Positions 6,321 through 11,041 of a DNA stretch of 11,041 bases are shown here, piece after piece (the first letter of the stretch is position 1; the number at the start of each line of letters is the position of its first letter). The position numbers and the translations under genes were made by a program. This stretch comes from an uncultured Coriobacteriia bacterium (lineage in GTDB: Bacteria > Actinomycetota > Coriobacteriia > Coriobacteriales > QAMH01). The stretch lies in NCBI GenBank assembly GCA_949283445.1, contig CASDTD010000158.1:1-11041 (forward strand). Direction: 5' to 3'. The notes beneath the pieces are model-generated. The model did not search any database, was not told the origin of the DNA, and worked only from the letters and a program-made list of their open reading frames with translations.

Positions 6321-6404
6321 GCTCAGACCGGGCGTTGCTCAAGCGCTCGGGCGCAGTGCCCTACACGCGCCTTGTCGCGCTCCCGAGTAACGCCCGGCCT
6401 GAGC
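6321..6404. repeat. Large imperfect inverted repeat upstream of zinc-ribbon B
   Basis: Left arm 6321-6340 (GCTCAG, A, CCGGGCGTTGCTC) pairs with right arm 6385-6404 (GAGTAACGCCCGG, C, CTGAGC). Nineteen of 20 positions pair, with one G:U on the + strand and a single A/C mismatch, around a 44-base GC-rich middle. It lies in the 6260-6540 spacer. It could be a structured RNA, a two-way terminator or a protein-binding site. I see no mobile-element gene inside it. Confidence 0.6.
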
Positions 6405-6480
6405 TGCTCCACTTGCCTCCGCAAGGCAAACCCGCCGTACGCCGCATGCGAGCAGCGCACGACAGCGGTAGCGCGCTTGC

Positions 6481-6516
6481 AAAAACGGGCTTGCGAAGCA
6501 GATGCCCCGCAAGCCC
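6481..6516 (-). terminator. Intrinsic terminator of the module B enzyme operon
   Basis: Read on the - strand, a perfect 9-bp stem GGGCTTGCG / CGCAAGCCC with a 12-base loop is followed by GTTTTTG. It starts 25 bases after the ferredoxin B stop codon. The stem plus T5 makes this the clearest Rho-independent terminator in the window, and it separates the enzyme genes from zinc-ribbon B. Confidence 0.8.
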
Positions 6517-6540
6517 GCGCGTGATGCAGAAACGGTGCGC

Positions 6541-6897
6541 CTACAGGGCGAACAGCGTCTGCTTGGGATGGTCGTGCAGCTGCTTGACCAGGTCCTCAAT
6601 CTTGCCGTAGGTCATGCACTTGGCCTGGCAGTGCTTCACGCAGGTGGGCTGCTTGCCCTTGCCCACGCGCTCTTCGCACAGGTCGCACTGGTCGCCGAAG
6701 ACCACCATGTAGTCAAACTGCCACGTGTCGGCCTCGATTTCCCACGGACCCATCTCGAAGACCTTCACGCCGGTCTGGCCAATGGGGTAGTCGTATTCCA
6801 TCTGGCATGCCATTTCGCAGGAATGGCAGCCCGTGCACCACTCGTAGTCGACGAGAATGCCGTACTCGGGGTTCTTGGTCTTATCCATCAAAGGCAT
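6541..6897 (-). CDS. 4Fe-4S ferredoxin-type electron-transfer small subunit B
   Basis: A 118-aa Fe-S protein, the electron-transfer partner of large subunit B. Cys21, 24, 27 and 31 form the CxxCxxCxxxC motif; Cys71, 74, 86, 90 and 94 form the second group, giving room for two [4Fe-4S] clusters. There is no signal peptide or hydrophobic helix, so it is cytoplasmic. It closely matches the module A small subunit in length and cysteine spacing, with WCTGCHSCE and PTCVKHCQAKC shared or nearly so. ATG 6897 lies three bases after the large-subunit stop and has a GGAAGGGG SD (6906-6913) inside the end of that gene, 8 bases away, so translation of the pair is closely linked. A second Met four codons in (6888) is a weaker alternative start. 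Confidence 0.92.
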   Translation of the reverse strand: MPLMDKTKNPEYGILVDYEWCTGCHSCEMACQMEYDYPIGQTGVKVFEMGPWEIEADTWQFDYMVVFGDQCDLCEERVGKGKQPTCVKHCQAKCMTYGKIEDLVKQLHDHPKQTLFAL

Positions 6898-6900
6898 GTT

Positions 6901-9150
6901 CTATTCCCCTTCCTTGACCTTGTAGAGTTTCACAAGGTTGCACTTGTAGTTGGAGCCGAAGCCGGACTTGCCGGGCGTCCAGGTGATCTCCTGGTTGATG
7001 TTGAGATCGAAGACGTCGTACAGGTCTTCCGGCTTGGCCTCGGGGAACCACCAGCCGTGGTCGGTGGAGACCATGTTCTCGTGCAGCACCTGCGGGGTGA
7101 TGGTGACCTTGCGCTTGACGCGGTCCATGTAGTTCTCGACCCATACCCAGTCGCCTTCCTCGAGGCCGAGCTTGGCGGCGGTGTTGGGATGGACCTCGAT
7201 CAGCGGGTCGGGGTGTCCGGCGCGCAGACGCGGGATGTTACGGTGCTCGGAATGGAACTGCCACCAGTTGCGGGCGCCGGTGGTGAGCACCAGCGGGTAC
7301 TCGTCCATCATCTCGGGCGTGGAGTAGGGGCCGGGCTCGGGTTCCTCGAAGTAGGGCATCGGGTCGAGGCCGAAGCTGTTGTACGACGTGCACCACAGCT
7401 CGATGCGGCCGGTGGGCGTGTTGAAGCCGGGCTGGCCGTCGGCGCGCAGCAGGCCCTTCTCGTATTTCTTGTACTCGTACTTCGGGTACAGCGGGGCGAC
7501 TTCGCGCATGCCGTCGAAATCGTAGCCCGTGGACTCGATGACGTAGGAGAACATCTCCTTGACGTCCTTCCACGGCCAGGCCTCGGGGTTCAGGCGACGG
7601 CCAAGCTCGAGGTTGATTTCCATGTCGGACTTGCATTCGCCGATCTGCGTGACCTTGTTGATGGTCTCGCCACGCTGCGGGCCGTCGCCGATGCGGATGC
7701 CGTCGCGCTCGGGGTAGGTGGCAGCCGGCAGGACGATGTCGGCAAGCGCCATGATGGTGGGGGTCATGAACAGGTCGACGCAGTAGACGAAGTCCATCTT
7801 CTGGGCGGCCGCAAGCCAGCGCTTGGGGTCGGCGCCCATGCAGGCGATGGTGTTGGTGGTCTGCAGCCACAGGCCGTGCACCTCGTAGGGTTCGCCCGTC
7901 TCCATGGCCTCCATCATGACGTCGGCCTGCAGGGTGGCAAAGCCGGCGCCCAGCGCGGGGTACTTGTCCAGGCCAAGGCGCTTGGCCTCCTGCTCGGGGG
8001 TGAGCAGGTCAGCGCCGAAGCCGCCGCCGTAGAACAGGATTTCAGGCGGGACGATCATGCAGCCGGGCTTGTCGATGAAGCCGCAGATCTGGGGCAGGGC
8101 CATGATGGCCTGGCCGGCGGGCAGGGCTTCCTTGGTCATGTCGACGGCAACGCCCCACTGCACGCAGGCAGCTTCTGCGTTGGCGAACATGCGTGCGGCC
8201 GCGATGATCTTCTCGGCGGGCACCCACGTGGTCTCGGCGACCTTTTCCACCGGGTACTCAGCGCAGCGGGCCTTGAACTCGTCGAAGCCGTAGCACCACT
8301 TGCTCACGAAGTCGTGGTCGTAGAGGTCTTCTTGGATGATGACGTTGAGCATGCCCAGGGCAAGCGCGGCATCGGTGCCGGGGCGCACGGGCAGCTGCAG
8401 GGCGGCGCGGCTTCCCAGCCAGGTGATGCGCGGGTCCATGACGATGAGCTTCATGCCGAGCTTCATGGCGTCGACGACCCAGTGGCCGAAGAAGCCGTCG
8501 GAGTTGGAGACCAGCGGGTTGTTACCCCAGACGATCATGACCTCGGGGCACTTCCAGTTGGGGTTGTCGTAACGGTCGGGGTATTCCTGGGACATGTCGC
8601 AGACCCAGAAGCTGCCGGTGGTCGTGTAGCAGCCGGCCACGCGGGGCAGGTAGCAGGCCAGGCCGGAGAACGGGAAGCCGTAGTTGGGCGAGCCGTACGA
8701 CCAGGCCAGGCGCGAGATCCACGAGGCGATGTCGCGGCCGGTGCCCTGCATGAACATGACCGATTCGGGGCCGTACTTTTCGGCCGTCTCCTTGAGCTGG
8801 GCCTCGATGGTGTCGAAGGCCTCGTCCCAGGTGATGCGCTCCCACTCGTCGACGCCGCGCTTGGACTTGTCGCGCTTCATCGGGTAGGTCAGGCGCAGGT
8901 CGCTGTTGGTGACCTCGGGGATGTCGAGGCAGCGCACGCACAGACGACCCTGAGTGAAGGGGTTCTCCTCGTCGCCTTCGCACTTGACGAGCTTGCCGTT
9001 CTCGTCGGTGTAGAGCAACACGCCGCAGCCCAGGTGGCAGCCAGGGCCGGTCCATGCGCTGCCGCGGGTGACGGTCAGGCCGTCCTCCTCATAGCGCCAT
9101 GGCTTCTCATGGTCGATCTGGGGATAGTACCTTTCATCAGTCTCCGCCAT
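6901..9150 (-). CDS. Molybdopterin oxidoreductase large subunit B, catechol dehydroxylase/transhydroxylase-like
   Basis: Complete catalytic subunit, 749 aa from ATG 9150 (purine-rich leader GAGAGAAAGAGAG). The frame stays open upstream, but those codons look non-coding. There is no twin-arginine signal, so it is cytoplasmic. N-terminal cysteines are Cys38, 42, 57, 71 and 74 (GPGCHLGC and GRLCVRC). The canonical Cx2Cx3C Fe-S motif has Gly at the first position. Cofactor motifs: QGTGRDIA (135-142), WGNNP (208-212), RPGTDAALALG (256-266), QWGVAVDM (331-338), LPAATYPERDG (474-484). The dinucleotide-binding domain covers about 618-745, with TTGARNWWQFHSEHRN. Cys166 in ACYLPR is the candidate Mo ligand (inference). 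Known relatives are acetylene hydratase, pyrogallol transhydroxylase and the catechol dehydroxylases of gut Coriobacteriia. A reductive dehydroxylation is the best guess; the substrate is unknown. It diverges from regulator B, its probable controller. Confidence 0.93.
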   Translation of the reverse strand: MAETDERYYPQIDHEKPWRYEEDGLTVTRGSAWTGPGCHLGCGVLLYTDENGKLVKCEGDEENPFTQGRLCVRCLDIPEVTNSDLRLTYPMKRDKSKRGVDEWERITWDEAFDTIEAQLKETAEKYGPESVMFMQGTGRDIASWISRLAWSYGSPNYGFPFSGLACYLPRVAGCYTTTGSFWVCDMSQEYPDRYDNPNWKCPEVMIVWGNNPLVSNSDGFFGHWVVDAMKLGMKLIVMDPRITWLGSRAALQLPVRPGTDAALALGMLNVIIQEDLYDHDFVSKWCYGFDEFKARCAEYPVEKVAETTWVPAEKIIAAARMFANAEAACVQWGVAVDMTKEALPAGQAIMALPQICGFIDKPGCMIVPPEILFYGGGFGADLLTPEQEAKRLGLDKYPALGAGFATLQADVMMEAMETGEPYEVHGLWLQTTNTIACMGADPKRWLAAAQKMDFVYCVDLFMTPTIMALADIVLPAATYPERDGIRIGDGPQRGETINKVTQIGECKSDMEINLELGRRLNPEAWPWKDVKEMFSYVIESTGYDFDGMREVAPLYPKYEYKKYEKGLLRADGQPGFNTPTGRIELWCTSYNSFGLDPMPYFEEPEPGPYSTPEMMDEYPLVLTTGARNWWQFHSEHRNIPRLRAGHPDPLIEVHPNTAAKLGLEEGDWVWVENYMDRVKRKVTITPQVLHENMVSTDHGWWFPEAKPEDLYDVFDLNINQEITWTPGKSGFGSNYKCNLVKLYKVKEGE

Positions 9151-9197
9151 GATTCTCTCTTTCTCTCGATGCGTATGTAACCACACGATGCAAAGAT

Positions 9198-9222
9198 TAC
9201 AAAACGGTGACGTCGTTTTGTA
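9198..9222. promoter_or_regulatory. Inverted repeat TACAAAACG-N7-CGTTTTGTA, candidate operator of module B
   Basis: Perfect 9-base arms (9198-9206 and 9214-9222) around GTGACGT lie 48 bases upstream of the large subunit B start, in the 285-base space between divergent genes. The AT-rich arms stand out from the GC-rich surroundings. On the - strand TTGTAA and TTACAT with 16 bases between them could be a weak promoter starting within the right side of this element. Binding by regulator B is an inference. Confidence 0.6.
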
Positions 9223-9319
9223 TCGTCTGGCGGGGCGAAACGGATGGCATACCTTAAGTTTAGCCTTTGACCTGCGCAAACGCTGAAACGCGTCGGTTAT
9301 CTTGCAGTGTGCTGCCACA

Positions 9320-9366
9320 GCGCTTGCATGTGTTTTCACGCCTGCTCATACGCATTTTGCAAGCGC
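9320..9366. promoter_or_regulatory. Inverted repeat GCGCTTGC-N31-GCAAGCGC upstream of regulator B
   Basis: Perfect 8-base arms (9320-9327 and 9359-9366) are separated by 31 bases, ending 69 bases before the regulator B start. They may be paired regulator half-sites on the regulator's own promoter. I see no convincing -35/-10 pair here. The rest of 9223-9435 holds no gene I can support. Confidence 0.4.
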
Positions 9367-9419
9367 GTGAGGTGCATGCGGGGGGCGCTTTCTCGTATGC
9401 TGGTCACATTGTGTTTTCT

Positions 9420-9428
9420 AGGAAGGGG
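9420..9428 (+). promoter_or_regulatory. Ribosome binding site deciding the start of regulator B
   Basis: AGGAAGGGG lies 7 bases before ATG 9436. It favours this start over the longer open frame from 9307, whose extra 43 residues are Cys/Arg-rich and unlike a protein N-terminus. Confidence 0.75.
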
Positions 9429-9435
9429 TAGCCGC

Positions 9436-10926
9436 ATGGACCAGGCGTCTTCACGGGGCGCGTCAGCCGATGTCGACAAGACGTTTCTGCTGTTTCTTGT
9501 AGCAGGGTTTTCTCTGACGTGGTCGGTGACGTACGTGTTCGCCTACAGCTTCGTCTTCACGCCGCTCGACGTGTTCACGCAAGCGCAGGCGGATACCGCG
9601 CGCGTGAGCTACATCGGCGCCATCGCCCTTGCGCAGGGCGTGCTGTGCCTGGTCATGACGCGCTTGCTGAAGTGCCGCACGTTCAGGCTGCCGTTGGGTT
9701 CTGCCGTCTCGCTCGTGCTGTGCGTGATGGTGGGCGTCTACACGGCCGCCGCGCAGCAGCCCTTCGGCAACGTGGTGCTTGTGTTCATGCTGATTTCCGC
9801 TGGCATCTGGCAGGGGTGTTTTCATGTGCTGTGGGCGGAGATGTTCGCCTATCTGCGCGAGCCGGCGAGCCGACGGCTCATCTTCTCGTCTGTTGCCATC
9901 GGCGCCGTCGTGTTCATGGTCACGGTGCTTTTCGCGCAGCAGGCCACGTCGTATCTCACTATCTTGCTGGCCATCTGCTCGCTGGGCTGCTATGTGGCCG
10001 CGCAGGCGCGCAAGCCCCGCTTCGAGCTCAGTTGCAAGGTCGCTTCGCGCAAGCTGAAGAAGGACTTCCACAAGAGCAATGTCATCATGATGGTGTTCGG
10101 CGCGGTGTTCGGCGTTGGCATCTATGCCGCCATGACCACGACGGCTCTGCCCGCGTACGTCGCCTATGCGGTGACGGGTGCGGCGCTTGCCCTGGGCGCG
10201 GCGGCGCTGCTGGTCATCAGCCTTGTCTCGAACCGCAGCTACAGCTTGAGCGAGGTCACCTTGGCGCTGTCCCCGGTCATCGCCATCCTGCTTCTGACGC
10301 TCGTGTTCGTGAGGGGGCTTCCCGCGTGGATTATCTACGTCGTCATGATCGCCCTACTCACGGCGTTTGACACGACGGCGTTCTGTTTTCACCTGGGGGT
10401 GACGCGGGAAATGGGTCTGTCGCCGTTTTCGGCGCTCGCACGTGGGCGTTTCCTCATCCAGTTCGGCATGTTCATCGCGTCGTTGGCCAATCTCGTCTTC
10501 GTCTACTACGTCGACGCCTCGCACAGCCATTCGTTTCTCATACCGCTGGTCATGGTCGGCTTTCTGTTTGTCATGGTCTCGTCGGTGAGCCGCGTCGATT
10601 TCATGCCGCACGGGCATGCAGACGAAGACGTTGCGCCGGCAGATGTCATGCTCGTGGACGAAGGGCGCCCCCAGGCCCCGAAGCCCGTTTCGGCGGCGGA
10701 TCTGGTGCAGGCGATGGGGGATGACTACGACCTCTCGCGCAGGGAACGCGATGTGCTCAACCTGCTGCTTGCGGGCCACACCGCGCAAAGCATCGCCGAC
10801 AAGCTCGTGATATCGCTCAACACCGTCAAGTCGCACACCTACCACATCTACCGCAAGATGGGCATCAACTCGAAGCAGGAGATCGTCGACATCCGCGACG
10901 CGTACGCGAAAAAGCTGCAGGGATAG
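9436..10926 (+). CDS. Polytopic membrane LuxR-family transcriptional regulator B
   Basis: Predicted 496-aa membrane regulator. About 12 hydrophobic helices span residues 15 to 384, with a basic cytoplasmic loop in the middle (about 191-214, KVASRKLKKDFHKS). A linker follows (385-430), then a LuxR/GerE helix-turn-helix at about 432-488 with LSRRERDVLNLL and recognition helix NTVKSHTYHIYRKMGI. It shares this plan and HTH wording (TVK-[TS]-H-[ST]-YHIY-x-KMG) with regulator A. No receiver or other soluble sensor domain is present. It is transcribed away from large subunit B, with 285 bases between the starts that hold two inverted repeats. This is the usual layout for a regulator that controls its divergent neighbour. 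A ligand sensed in the membrane, perhaps the enzyme's substrate, is inference. Confidence 0.91.
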   Translation: MDQASSRGASADVDKTFLLFLVAGFSLTWSVTYVFAYSFVFTPLDVFTQAQADTARVSYIGAIALAQGVLCLVMTRLLKCRTFRLPLGSAVSLVLCVMVGVYTAAAQQPFGNVVLVFMLISAGIWQGCFHVLWAEMFAYLREPASRRLIFSSVAIGAVVFMVTVLFAQQATSYLTILLAICSLGCYVAAQARKPRFELSCKVASRKLKKDFHKSNVIMMVFGAVFGVGIYAAMTTTALPAYVAYAVTGAALALGAAALLVISLVSNRSYSLSEVTLALSPVIAILLLTLVFVRGLPAWIIYVVMIALLTAFDTTAFCFHLGVTREMGLSPFSALARGRFLIQFGMFIASLANLVFVYYVDASHSHSFLIPLVMVGFLFVMVSSVSRVDFMPHGHADEDVAPADVMLVDEGRPQAPKPVSAADLVQAMGDDYDLSRRERDVLNLLLAGHTAQSIADKLVISLNTVKSHTYHIYRKMGINSKQEIVDIRDAYAKKLQG

Positions 10927-11041
10927 GGCGAGAAGGCGGTTAATGGCGGTTGACCTGCCCGCATCTGCCCTGCAGAGAAGGGGGGCGGCTGAGAACTGCC
11001 CTGCGATGTGGAGGCTGCGACAAGCGGAGCGGGCATCGGGA
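10927..11041. other. Non-coding tail after regulator B
   Basis: 115 bases to the window end with no gene I can support. It holds a short direct repeat GGCGGTT at 10935-10941 and 10945-10951. No terminator with a T-tract is visible before the window ends. Confidence 0.4.

Noticed and set aside
6321..6404. Insertion-sequence remnant at the large inverted repeat
   Set aside because: The arms are only 44 bases apart, there is no transposase fragment and I see no flanking target duplication.
6502..9180. 892-codon open frame on the + strand opposite large subunit B
   Set aside because: It is an antisense shadow of a high-GC gene. The composition is low-complexity (Val, Gly, His, Leu, Ala, Asp rich) with no recognisable domain, while the - strand frame matches a known family along its whole length.
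9151..9339. 63-codon N-terminal extension of large subunit B
   Set aside because: The extension covers the divergent control region, is Arg/Lys/His-rich and has no family similarity. ATG 9150 has a purine-rich leader and gives a normal N-terminus.
9307..9435. Longer N-terminus for regulator B starting at 9307
   Set aside because: The extra residues are Cys/Arg/His-rich and unlike a coding start; ATG 9436 has a strong SD at proper spacing.
1..11041. CRISPR array, tRNA, rRNA or phage genes
   Set aside because: I saw no regularly spaced repeats, cloverleaf with a TTC-loop signature, rRNA-like sequence, or integrase or structural phage gene.

Overview
The window looks like an accessory catabolic/respiratory locus of a high-GC anaerobic actinobacterium. 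The best guess is a gut member of the Coriobacteriia (Eggerthellaceae-like). This rests on GC-rich codon use, molybdopterin oxidoreductases resembling the acetylene hydratase / pyrogallol transhydroxylase / catechol dehydroxylase branch, and two polytopic membrane proteins ending in LuxR-type DNA-binding domains, a regulator architecture I associate with that group. The genus cannot be read from the sequence.

Layout. Module A is on the + strand. It has the 3' part of a molybdopterin (bis-MGD) large subunit (1-2136, N-terminus outside the window), a two-cluster ferredoxin-like small subunit (2156-2536), a 232-base spacer rich in inverted repeats, an MFS transporter (2769-4058), a hairpin, a 66-aa double-knuckle zinc-ribbon protein (4268-4468), and a translationally coupled membrane LuxR regulator starting at GTG 4468 (to 6042). 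Module B is a paralogous set. On the - strand are a complete large subunit (9150-6901), its ferredoxin-like small subunit (6897-6541), a strong intrinsic terminator (6481-6516), a large imperfect inverted repeat (6321-6404), and a second zinc-ribbon miniprotein (6259-6083) that converges on regulator A. Diverging from the large subunit B promoter region is a second membrane LuxR regulator on the + strand (9436-10926).

How they may work together (inference). Each large/small pair would form a cytoplasmic Mo-dependent reductase or dehydroxylase: the small subunit feeds electrons through Fe-S clusters to the Mo site. The MFS protein would move a substrate or product. Each membrane LuxR protein would sense a ligand with its roughly 12-helix domain and control the neighbouring enzyme operon. 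No membrane anchor subunit, Tat signal or cofactor-maturation gene is visible, so the electron donor is unknown. The most notable features are the duplicated four-part module (large subunit, ferredoxin, zinc-ribbon miniprotein, membrane LuxR) with different internal arrangements, the unusual N-terminal cysteine set of the complete large subunit, and several well-formed inverted repeats in the control regions. I found no tRNA, rRNA, CRISPR array, transposase or integrase.
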